A stretch of 8,913 nucleotides of DNA, from positions 1 to 8,913 of the forward strand of contig JAJXYW010000070.1 in assembly GCA_021780415.1 (NCBI GenBank), given 5' to 3'. This document shows, piece by piece, positions 1-6,466 of this stretch. The stretch comes from Acidobacteriota bacterium (GTDB taxonomy: Bacteria > Acidobacteriota > Terriglobia > Terriglobales > Acidobacteriaceae). The notes below the pieces were generated by a model. The model was not told the DNA's origin. It ran no database searches and saw nothing but the letters and a program-made list of their open reading frames with translations. The position numbers were made by a program, and so were the translations under genes. Within the stretch, counting starts at the first letter, position 1. Each line of letters opens with the position of its first letter.

Positions 1-1291
1 CGCCCGCACCGCCCGTCGCTGCCACGCTCGCCGAGTACGCCGTCCCAACCGTACCGCCCGCCAGCGTCGTCGTCGTAAAGGTAATCGCCGGCGGCGCCGC
101 CACCACAATCGACAGCGTCCCACTCACACCCGTATCGCCATACGCATCGGTCGCCTTCACCGTAAACGTGCTGGTCCCGGCCTTGGTCGGCGTCCCCGAA
201 ATCGCACCCGCACTCGACAGCGTCAGGCCCGTTGGCAGTGCTCCACTAGCCAGCGAATACGTCAGCGTTCCCGCACCGCCCGTCGCCGCCACACTCGCCG
301 AGTACGCCGTCCCCACCGTCCCGCCCGCCAGCGTCGTCGTCGTAAACGCAATCGCCGGTGGTGCCGCCACCACAATCGACACCGTTCCGCTCACACCCGT
401 ATCGCCATACGCATCGGTCGCCTTCACCGTAAACGTGCTCGTACCCGCCTTGGTCGGCGTTCCAGAAATCGCCCCCGCGCTCGACAGCGTCAACCCCGCA
501 GGCAGCGCTCCGCTATTCAGCGCATACGTCAGCGCTCCCGCACCGCCCGTCGCCGCCACACTCGCCGAGTACGCCGTCCCCACCGTCCCGCCCGCCAGCG
601 CCGTCGTCGTAAACGCAATCGCCGGCGGTGCCGCCACGCCAATCGTGAACGTCTGCGTCGCGCTCGCCGCCGGAGACCCGGAATCCTTCACCGTCACCGT
701 AAACGTCACACTGCCCGCAGCCGTCGGTGTCCCTGTAATCGCGCCCGTCGACGCATTCAGGCTCAACCCTGGCGGCAGCGTTCCCGTCGTCACCGTCCAC
801 GTATTCGGCGCCACGCCACCCGCCGACGCCAGCGTCACCGAGTACGCCGTTCCCACCGTCGCTCCCGCCAGCGCTCCCGCCGCCGTCGAAATCCCCAGGT
901 TCACCGGCACATTCACCGTCACCGTCCCCACCATCCCCGTCTTCGCCACCGACGAAGCCGTAATCGTCACCGTAAATGCCGTCGCCACCGTCCCCGGAGC
1001 CGTATACGTCACCGTCGTCGTCGTCGATCCCGACAGCACTCCGCATGCCGCCCCCGTGCATCCCGTCCCCGTCAGCGTCCATGTCACGCCCGCGCTGTTC
1101 GAATCATTCGCCACCGTCGCCGTAAACGTCGCCGTGTTCCCCGGATCCACATTGCTGCTCGCCGGCCCCTGGATCGTGATCGTCGTCGGTCCCGATCCCC
1201 CGCACCCTGCCAGCCCGGCCGCCAACGACACGCTCAACAACGCCACAACACTATTAAAGGTACGCATCAGGCTCATCCGTTTGCCGACCAT
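1..1291 (-). CDS. Putative-Ig (He_PIG-type) repeat lipoprotein, 3' end outside the window
   Basis: The frame is open from the ATG at 1291 to the left edge, giving about 430 visible residues; the C-terminus is missing. A minus-strand GGAG (1298-1301) lies 6 nt before this ATG, which favours it over in-frame ATGs at 1276 and 1267. The N-terminus is basic, then hydrophobic, and ends in a lipobox LAGC with Cys30 as the predicted lipidated residue, so the protein should be exported and lipid-anchored. Residues about 33-128 form a first Ig-like domain with a Cys pair (TGTGCTGAACG). From about 129 there are repeats of 89-91 residues with the hallmarks GTAYS, LPxGLxL, GxIxGTPTxAG and FTVxxxD, typical of the putative Ig family He_PIG; three are complete and a fourth is cut by the edge. 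Such domains usually serve as extracellular spacers or adhesive modules. The function of the missing C-terminal part is unknown. Ala, Thr and Gly dominate, with ACG and GCG codons preferred. Confidence 0.85.
   Translation of the reverse strand, partial: MVGKRMSLMRTFNSVVALLSVSLAAGLAGCGGSGPTTITIQGPASSNVDPGNTATFTATVANDSNSAGVTWTLTGTGCTGAACGVLSGSTTTTVTYTAPGTVATAFTVTITASSVAKTGMVGTVTVNVPVNLGISTAAGALAGATVGTAYSVTLASAGGVAPNTWTVTTGTLPPGLSLNASTGAITGTPTAAGSVTFTVTVKDSGSPAASATQTFTIGVAAPPAIAFTTTALAGGTVGTAYSASVAATGGAGALTYALNSGALPAGLTLSSAGAISGTPTKAGTSTFTVKATDAYGDTGVSGTVSIVVAAPPAIAFTTTTLAGGTVGTAYSASVAATGGAGTLTYSLASGALPTGLTLSSAGAISGTPTKAGTSTFTVKATDAYGDTGVSGTLSIVVAAPPAITFTTTTLAGGTVGTAYSASVAATGGAG
33..839 (-). repeat. 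Tandem 267-bp Ig-domain repeats within the lipoprotein gene
   Basis: The plus-strand anchor GAGTACGCCGT recurs at 33, 300, 567 and 840. The first two intervals are exactly 267 bp (89 codons) and the third is 273 bp (91 codons). Units 33-299 and 300-566 are close to identical at DNA level, with long shared runs, whereas the unit nearest the N-terminus (567-839) is clearly more diverged. This suggests recent duplication or homogenisation of the distal units. More units may continue beyond the left edge. Confidence 0.9.
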
Positions 1292-1360
1292 ATATATCTC
1301 CGAGGGAATCTCAATCTACGTTGGGAGGCCTAAAGCTTCCTTCGCCCGCATGTGCACTCA

Positions 1361-1397
1361 CAAGCGAAATCTTGCCCCAACCTGCCTGTTTCGCTTG
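1361..1397. promoter_or_regulatory. Perfect 9-bp inverted repeat in the divergent spacer, possible operator
   Basis: CAAGCGAAA (1361-1369) and its exact reverse complement TTTCGCTTG (1389-1397) are separated by 19 bp, about 28 bp centre to centre (near three helical turns). It lies between the divergently transcribed lipoprotein and regulator genes, 70 bp from one start and 90 bp from the other. There is no following T-run, so an operator is more likely than a terminator. The binding protein is unknown; the HTH protein encoded next to it is the obvious candidate. No convincing -35/-10 pair was identified in the spacer. Confidence 0.4.
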
Positions 1398-1486
1398 ATT
1401 TCGTCCTTCGTGTATCCTTCCTGACACGCCGATGCTAGAGTGAAACCAAGTTCCAGCATCATGCCGCGCAGTCTGGGTGAGTACGC

Positions 1487-3322
1487 ATGTCCCTCCCTGC
1501 CATTAAGCCGCTTGCCCCGCCCAGCGACTCTCCCAACGCTAACGCCATGCCACGGCTCAACTCCTGGAAAGAGATCGCCGCCTACTTCGACCGCGACATC
1601 CGCACCGTCCAGCTCTGGGAGAAGCGCGAAGCCCTCCCCATCCACCGCCACGAGCACAGCACCCGCTCCAGCGTCTACGCCTTCCCCGACGAGCTCGACC
1701 TCTGGCTCCGCACCCGCCGCCAGGAGCGTTCATCCCCCGCGCCCGAAGCCCTCACACCCGAAGTCCCCGCCCCCACCCTCCCCGCGCCGTCGCACAGCCG
1801 CGGCCACAACCTCGCGGCCGTCCTCTTCACCGCCTGCATCCTGATCGCCCTCTCCGTCTGGGCCTGGCTGATCCATCTCCGCCAGCAGCCCTCCACCCTC
1901 CCCCTCGACCCCAACCAGACCCTCGCCGTCCTTCCCTTCGAAGACCTCTCCGCAGACAACACCAGCAACCTCTGGGTCTACGGCTTCACCGACGACCTCA
2001 TCACCGATCTCAGCACCACCGAGCATCTCCAGGTCATCTCCCGCCGCTCCGTCATGCCCTTCCGGTCCACCCATGACGCCACCCCCTCCATCGCCCGCAG
2101 GCTCCACGCCACCCTCCTCCTCGAAGGAACCATCGCTCACCAGAACGGCACCGCCCGCATCACGGCGCAGTTACTCGACCCCATCCACGACCGCCAGATC
2201 TGGGCCGGCAGCTACACCCGCCACACCGACGACATCCTCTCCCTGCAGGACGAGATCGCCGCCGACATCACCAACGCCGTCACCGAGAAGCTCACCGGCA
2301 ACCCCGCCCAACCCTCCTCCACCACAACCTCCGTCGACCCTCAGGTCCGCCTCGCCTACCTCACCGGCCTCTACTACCTCAACCGCCGTGACGAGTCCGG
2401 CATCCTCAAGGCCATCGACTCCTTCCACCAGGCCATCGCCCGCGACTCCCACTACGCCCTCGCCTACGCCGGCCTCGCCGACTGCTACAACCTGCTCGCC
2501 GTCTGGGGCAAACTCCCCTCCGCCGAGGCCTTTCCCCAGGCCCGCGCCGCCGCCCAGACCGCTCTCTCCCTCGACCCCTCCTCCGCCCAGGCCTACACCT
2601 CCCTGGCCTTTGAAACCTACCGCTTCGAGTGGAACTTCTCCCAGGCCGAGGCTTACTTCCGCAAGGCCATCCAGCTCAATCCCAACTACATCACCGCTCA
2701 CCACTGGTATGGCGAGTTCCTCAGCGACCTCCGCCGCTTCGACGAAAGCATCGCCGAACTCCGCAAGGCCGCCGACCTCGATCCCCTCTCCGCCATGGTT
2801 CGCAGCGACCTCGCCCTCGGCTACCTGCACGCCGGCCGCGATACCGAGGCCATCGCCGAACTCCAGCGCATCCTCACCCTCTACCCCGACTTCGTCCCCG
2901 CCCACAGCTACCTCACCGCCTGCTACCACGACCTCGGCGACTGGCCCAACGCCACCCGCGAAGCCACCATCTACACCCACCTCTCCGGCGACGACACCGT
3001 CCTCCAGAGCCTCCGCATCAACAACGACGCTCGCAACGGCAATCTCCCGCAGGCTCGCGCCGAGCTCCGCTCCCTCCTCAAGCACACTGACACCACCTCC
3101 TTCCAGCAGGCCGAGATGCACTTCGCCGTCAACGAACCCGACCAGGCCTACGCCGAATTGGACCGCGCCTACGCCGAGCACTCCTGGTGGCTCGTCACCC
3201 TCATGGTCGATCCCGGCTTCAAGTCCGTCCTCAACCAGCCCCGCATGCTCCACCTCCTGCAGCGCATCGGTCTGCCCATCCCTCCCCGGCTCTCCTCGTC
3301 GGCCTCCGCTTCCGCCTCCTGA
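1487..3322 (+). CDS. Membrane-anchored HTH / TolB-like / TPR regulator-type protein
   Basis: 611 residues. The ATG at 1487 is preceded by GGGTGAG about 5 nt upstream; an internal Met21 lacks a ribosome binding site. Residues about 25-78 (NSWKEIAAYF, RTVQLWEKRE, YAFPDELDLWL) form a MerR/excisionase-like helix-turn-helix. A Pro/Ser-rich linker follows, then one hydrophobic segment at about 108-128. Residues about 144-270 (LAVLPFEDLS, YGFTDDLITDLS, LQVISRRSVM, ARRLHATLLLEGTI, QIWAGSYTR) match the TolB/FlgO-like domain that follows DNA-binding modules in CadC-like regulators. Residues about 285-500 hold TPR-type helices (YALAYAGLADCYNL, AEAYFRKAIQLNPNY). The likely topology is a cytoplasmic DNA-binding head with an extracytoplasmic TolB/TPR sensor or scaffold. 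The gene is divergent from the lipoprotein and 118 bp upstream of the permease, so either could be a target. The targets are inference; the domain order is seen directly. Codons are strongly C-ending. Confidence 0.88.
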   Translation: MSLPAIKPLAPPSDSPNANAMPRLNSWKEIAAYFDRDIRTVQLWEKREALPIHRHEHSTRSSVYAFPDELDLWLRTRRQERSSPAPEALTPEVPAPTLPAPSHSRGHNLAAVLFTACILIALSVWAWLIHLRQQPSTLPLDPNQTLAVLPFEDLSADNTSNLWVYGFTDDLITDLSTTEHLQVISRRSVMPFRSTHDATPSIARRLHATLLLEGTIAHQNGTARITAQLLDPIHDRQIWAGSYTRHTDDILSLQDEIAADITNAVTEKLTGNPAQPSSTTTSVDPQVRLAYLTGLYYLNRRDESGILKAIDSFHQAIARDSHYALAYAGLADCYNLLAVWGKLPSAEAFPQARAAAQTALSLDPSSAQAYTSLAFETYRFEWNFSQAEAYFRKAIQLNPNYITAHHWYGEFLSDLRRFDESIAELRKAADLDPLSAMVRSDLALGYLHAGRDTEAIAELQRILTLYPDFVPAHSYLTACYHDLGDWPNATREATIYTHLSGDDTVLQSLRINNDARNGNLPQARAELRSLLKHTDTTSFQQAEMHFAVNEPDQAYAELDRAYAEHSWWLVTLMVDPGFKSVLNQPRMLHLLQRIGLPIPPRLSSSASASAS

Positions 3323-3440
3323 TTCCGCTCGCGCCGAATCAACCGCACCTCCCCGGCATCCAATCTTCAGCGCAACTCCATCCCGTCCGCTGGCCGCAAT
3401 CCTTCCACCCTGCGATACTTAATATCGATCCATCTTGTCT

Positions 3441-4703
3441 ATGCCGACCGTCCGCGACACCTTCGAAAGCACCCTCCGCAGCGCTCGCTCCACGGTCGCC
3501 TTCCGCGAGACCCTCAACCTCGCCTACGACAGCTTCTGCGCCAGCAAGACCCGCTTTCTCCTCACCATGCTTGGCATGGTCATCGGCTCCGCGTCCATCG
3601 TCCTCGTCGCCACCGTCGGCCTCACCGGCAAGCAGTACGCCCTCGACACCATCTCCGGCCTCGGCCCCAACAAAGTCGAGATGCAGTACACCGGCGGCGT
3701 CGTCATGGGCCCCAATAACGTCAGCACCCCAGACTATATGACCCGCGAAGACATGGAAGCCGTCGACGCCCAGGTCCCCGGCATCCGCTTCAGCTCTCCC
3801 ATGCTCGAGTTCCACGACCGCATCGCCATCGGCAACGGCCAGAGCAAAGACGCCATGCTCCTCGGCGTCAGCCCCAAATACAAGGACATCCGCAACCTGA
3901 AATTAAAGGCTGGCCGCTTCTTCGACAACGAGGACGCCCTCACCCACGCCAAGGTCGCCGACATCGTCGGTCCCATGGCCATCGAAATCTTCGGCAGCTA
4001 CCACGCCGCCATCGGCAACACCCTTTCCATCCACGGCATCCCCTTCACCGTCATCGGCGTCTTCGTCGAAAGCATGGACACCTTCGGCCAGTCCGAGATC
4101 AGCAACCACACCCTGCTCGTCCCCTACGAGGTCGCCCGCTACTTCACCGGCTCTGACACCCTCAAAGAAATCTTCTTCGGCATGGACACCGCCCAGGACG
4201 TCGAGCCCGCCGCCAAACGCATCACCGAGATCATCAAGAGCCGCCACCGCCCCACCAGCGAGTACAACGCCGCCACCCTCACCGACGTCCTCAGCACCAT
4301 GGCCAACATCGCCAACATGCTCACCATCGTCCTCGTCCTTGCCTCGGCCATCACCCTCATCGTCTCCGGCGTCGGCATCATGAACTCCATGCTCGCCAAC
4401 GTCCAGTCGCGCATCAAGGAGATCGGCATCCGCAAGGCCCTCGGCGCCACCAGCCGCGAGATCCGCCTCCAGTTCCTCACCGAGGCCGTCTTCCTCTCGC
4501 TCTCGGGCGGTCTCGTCGGAACCCTCATCGGCCTCGCCGTCCCCTTCAGCATCGGCCTCTTCACCCCCTTCGCCATCCCCATCTCCTTCTGGGCGGCGAT
4601 CATTGCTCTTGGCACCTCAGTCCTCGTCGGCGTCATCTTCGGCACCCTCCCTGCCAACCGCGCCGCCCTCCTCGACCCCGTCACCACCCTGAAATACGAA
4701 TAA
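3441..4703 (+). CDS. MacB/FtsX-family ABC transporter permease
   Basis: 420 residues from the ATG at 3441; an in-frame TTG at 3435 would add two. Neither start has a clear Shine-Dalgarno sequence. Numbered from the TTG, a first membrane helix lies at about 41-62 (FLLTMLGMVIGSASIVLVAT). A large extracytoplasmic MacB-periplasmic-core-type domain follows at about 65-285, then three helices at about 295-318, 350-375 and 383-404. The C-terminal FtsX block shows the family signature around GVGIMNSML, RIKEIGIRKALGAT and a terminal PANRAALLDP. The family couples cytoplasmic ATP hydrolysis to mechanotransmission or export of peptides, antibiotics or lipoproteins across the envelope. There is no fused ATPase, and no Walker A/LSGGQ gene lies beside it: upstream is the TPR regulator, downstream a convergent gene. 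It is therefore an isolated half-transporter that must find its ATPase elsewhere. The substrate is unknown. Confidence 0.9.
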   Translation: MPTVRDTFESTLRSARSTVAFRETLNLAYDSFCASKTRFLLTMLGMVIGSASIVLVATVGLTGKQYALDTISGLGPNKVEMQYTGGVVMGPNNVSTPDYMTREDMEAVDAQVPGIRFSSPMLEFHDRIAIGNGQSKDAMLLGVSPKYKDIRNLKLKAGRFFDNEDALTHAKVADIVGPMAIEIFGSYHAAIGNTLSIHGIPFTVIGVFVESMDTFGQSEISNHTLLVPYEVARYFTGSDTLKEIFFGMDTAQDVEPAAKRITEIIKSRHRPTSEYNAATLTDVLSTMANIANMLTIVLVLASAITLIVSGVGIMNSMLANVQSRIKEIGIRKALGATSREIRLQFLTEAVFLSLSGGLVGTLIGLAVPFSIGLFTPFAIPISFWAAIIALGTSVLVGVIFGTLPANRAALLDPVTTLKYE

Positions 4704-4766
4704 CTCCCACCCAGCATCACAATCCCCACCCCACCTCCCACCCCCGCACCCAGCCGCTTGCACCCG

Positions 4767-4847
4767 TCATCCAGAGCGAAGCGAAGGATCTCCGTATTTG
4801 CTCTTGCTCTTGCCGTTGCCTTTCTGGTTGTCATCCCGTAGGGATCT
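4767..4847. repeat. Two TCATCC...GGATCT stem-capable motifs
   Basis: TCATCC-(13 nt, AGAGCGAAGCGAA)-GGATCT starts at 4767, and TCATCC-CGTAG-GGATCT starts at 4831. Both can pair ATCC with GGAT; the second makes a tight ATCCC/GGGAT hairpin around GTA. The first motif, followed by CCGTATTTG, resembles short interspersed intergenic sequences that recur in many GC-rich bacterial genomes and often give spurious peptides. That it is dispersed in this genome is inference. Confidence 0.45.
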
Positions 4848-4911
4848 GCTTCTGCTTCTGCTTCTGCTTCTGCCTTTGCCTTTGCCTTTGCCTTTGCCTT
4901 TGCCTTTGCTA
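4846..4911. repeat. Hexanucleotide tandem repeat (CTGCTT)4-CTGCCT-(TTGCCT)5
   Basis: Four exact CTGCTT units (4846-4869) are followed by one transitional CTGCCT (4870-4875) and five exact TTGCCT units (4876-4905), ending in a degenerate TTGCTA. Related but irregular units (TTGCTCTTGCTCTTGCCGTTGCC) begin near 4798. The array is noncoding here, and its uniformity suggests expansion by replication slippage. It may vary in length between strains. Confidence 0.9.
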
Positions 4912-4958
4912 GAAGCTAGAAGCTAAAATCCCCAGCACCCCCAACTTGACAGCCGCCA

Positions 4959-5029
4959 CCCCCCAAAATCCCCCTTCCACCCTCCCCGCAAAATCCACTC
5001 CCACCCCAATCCCCAAAACCCCGCGCCCC
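4959..5029 (-). other. Two tandem G-quadruplex motifs on the minus strand
   Basis: Read on the minus strand, 5004-5029 is four runs of exactly four G with loops of 3, 4 and 3 nt. Positions 4959-4987 form a second motif with G runs of at least 3 and loops of 1, 5 and 5 nt. The G-rich strand is the sense strand downstream of the radical SAM stop, so any trailer transcript would carry both motifs as RNA. The sequence pattern is certain; folding and function are inference. Confidence 0.6.
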
Positions 5030-5137
5030 AAGCGCCCATTTCCAACCTCGCACGTACGAAAACCGTGCTGAGAGTGTCGATTTGCAACCCAGGATTGCGT
5101 TGAGCCCTACACCAAACTCACACCCGCCTGCGCCAAA

Positions 5138-6463
5138 CTACACCTCGACCAGCTCCACCGACTCAAAGATCCCGCTCAGAAACGCCTCGCGCTCATACGC
5201 GCAAAACTCCCCCACCGCTTCCACCGACCCGACCTCATAGAAATCCCTAGCCCTGCAAGCCCCTCCGCAGATATACCGCAGCTCGCACCCCGAGCACTTC
5301 CCCAGCGTCTCCACGCTCACCCCCCTCAGCCGCTCAAACACCGGCGACTCACTGTAGATCTCCGCCAGCGGCCGCTCCCGCACATTCCCCGCCCGGAACT
5401 CCTCTGCATGCAACAGTTGGCACGGGTACACATCGCCCGTCTCCGAGATGCTGATCTCCCTCTCAGCCATCGCGCACCGCCTTGTCCCACGCCCCCGCAC
5501 CGCCGCCAGCGTCCTCGCAACAGCCCCCATCGGCGCCACTCCCTCCACCGCCGCCAGCGCCTCATAGTATTCCACCCCGGTCAGCGCCAGCTCATCCTCC
5601 TCGCGCCCGCGCCCGGCCTTGAACAGCGGCTGCAACGTCAGCCGCGAGCCAAACCGCTCCACCATCGCCGCAATGTCCCCGCGATTCTCCCGCGTCACCG
5701 TCATCGCGACCTGCACCTTCACTCCCAGCCCCGCCAGCAGCTCCACCGCCCGCACCGCCCGCGCAAAATTGTTCTTCCCCCGCGTCGCCGCGTGCACCGC
5801 CTCGCTGCTACCGTCCAGGCTGATCTTCACCAGGTCCGCGACCGCCGCAATCCGCTCCACATTCGTCTCATCAATCAGCGTTCCATTGGTCAGCAGATGC
5901 ACCGTATTTCCCGCCGCCTTCACGCGCTCCGCAAACTCCAGAGCCCGCGGATGCAGCAGCGGCTCACCCCCAGAGATCACATACTCCACCGCCGGAGACA
6001 TCGCGGCCACGCTCTCCGCAATCCCCCCCAACTCCTCCCACGACAACACCGCCGACGGCTTCCCACTCTCCGCATAACAGTAGCTGCAGCGCAAATTGCA
6101 CTGGTTCGTGAGCTTCAGATGCACCACTCCCAGCACCGGTCTCTGACGCTCCACCTCACCGCGCAGCGCCCCTCCAACGCCCCCATCCCGAGCAGCCTCC
6201 ACCTCTTCGTCCACCAGCACCCCACGCCGCTGCGCCTCCGCAAACAGCGCCTCTGCCTGCGACAGCAACCCCTTGCCATTCGGCAGCCCCGCAACCATCT
6301 CCTCGACCGCAGCTCTGCCATCGCAACGTGCCAGCAGAATCGCGCCATTGCGATTCACCACCACCCAGTCCGGCACACGAGGCTGCAGAAAGAGGTGTTT
6401 CCCCCCTCTCTCCGCATAGAAAACGCCCTCCGCCAGCTTCAGTCTCCGCGATCCATCCAGCAC
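5138..6463 (-). CDS. Radical SAM/SPASM peptide maturase with PqqD-like N-terminus
   Basis: 441 residues from a GTG start. Residues about 6-90 resemble a PqqD-like RiPP recognition element, which binds leader peptides. The radical SAM core follows, with CNLRCSYC giving the 4Fe-4S ligands Cys122, Cys126 and Cys129, then GGEP (165-168) and KISLDGS (213-219). The C-terminus is a textbook SPASM domain: Cys330-X12-Gly-X4-Cys348, then Cys390-X2-Cys393-X5-Cys399-X3-Cys403-X17-Cys421, enough to ligate two auxiliary clusters. Enzymes of this architecture modify ribosomal peptides (thioether formation, C-C crosslinks, epimerisation or oxidation). The gene just upstream encodes a Cys-rich repeat peptide, the likely substrate. 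An in-frame TAG lies two codons before the GTG, so translation cannot start further upstream. The GTG lacks a proper ribosome binding site, which suggests coupling to the peptide gene. The exact chemistry cannot be read from sequence. Confidence 0.92.
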   Translation of the reverse strand: MLDGSRRLKLAEGVFYAERGGKHLFLQPRVPDWVVVNRNGAILLARCDGRAAVEEMVAGLPNGKGLLSQAEALFAEAQRRGVLVDEEVEAARDGGVGGALRGEVERQRPVLGVVHLKLTNQCNLRCSYCYAESGKPSAVLSWEELGGIAESVAAMSPAVEYVISGGEPLLHPRALEFAERVKAAGNTVHLLTNGTLIDETNVERIAAVADLVKISLDGSSEAVHAATRGKNNFARAVRAVELLAGLGVKVQVAMTVTRENRGDIAAMVERFGSRLTLQPLFKAGRGREEDELALTGVEYYEALAAVEGVAPMGAVARTLAAVRGRGTRRCAMAEREISISETGDVYPCQLLHAEEFRAGNVRERPLAEIYSESPVFERLRGVSVETLGKCSGCELRYICGGACRARDFYEVGSVEAVGEFCAYEREAFLSGIFESVELVEV

Positions 6464-6466
6464 GTC

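Larger units (their letters stand above)
4704..5137. other. Convergent intergenic region, no gene seen
   Basis: This 434-bp spacer separates the 3' ends of the permease gene (plus) and the radical SAM gene (minus). No coding frame here is convincing. It contains, in order, two ATCC...GGAT stem-capable motifs, a hexanucleotide tandem array, a duplicated TAGAAGC heptamer (4910-4923) and a strongly C-rich (plus-strand) tract. A weak imperfect hairpin (GCAACCCAGGATTGC, 5084-5098) lies close to the radical SAM stop. No hairpin followed by a T-run was found, so the terminators of both genes remain unidentified. Confidence 0.7.

Noticed and set aside
33..839. Regular repeats as a possible CRISPR array
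   Set aside because: The units are 267 bp, contiguous and in frame within a coding region, with no short repeat/unique spacer structure.
168..1424. Plus-strand open frame of 418 codons
   Set aside because: It is the antisense shadow of the Ig-repeat lipoprotein. Its Val/Ala/Pro-rich sequence has no domain logic, while the minus strand gives a lipobox and He_PIG repeats.
2171..3253. Minus-strand frame of 360 codons rich in Gly, Val and Glu
   Set aside because: Antisense shadow of the TPR regulator; no recognisable domain.
2073..3422. Plus-strand frame of 449 codons rich in Pro, Ser and Thr
   Set aside because: It is a frame-shifted reading of the TPR regulator gene, caused by C-rich codons.
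3414..3425. GATACTTAATAT as a -10 element of the permease gene
   Set aside because: It is AT-rich and well placed, but there is no -35-like hexamer at 16-18 bp and several alternative registers exist, so it was not called.
4139..4834. Minus-strand frame of 231 codons
   Set aside because: It is mostly antisense to the permease and starts in the low-complexity spacer. The ILRFALDD-like N-terminus is a common artefact of interspersed intergenic motifs.
5050..5068. GCACG...CGTGC hairpin as terminator of the maturase gene
   Set aside because: Only a 5-bp stem with a 9-nt loop and no T-run in either direction.
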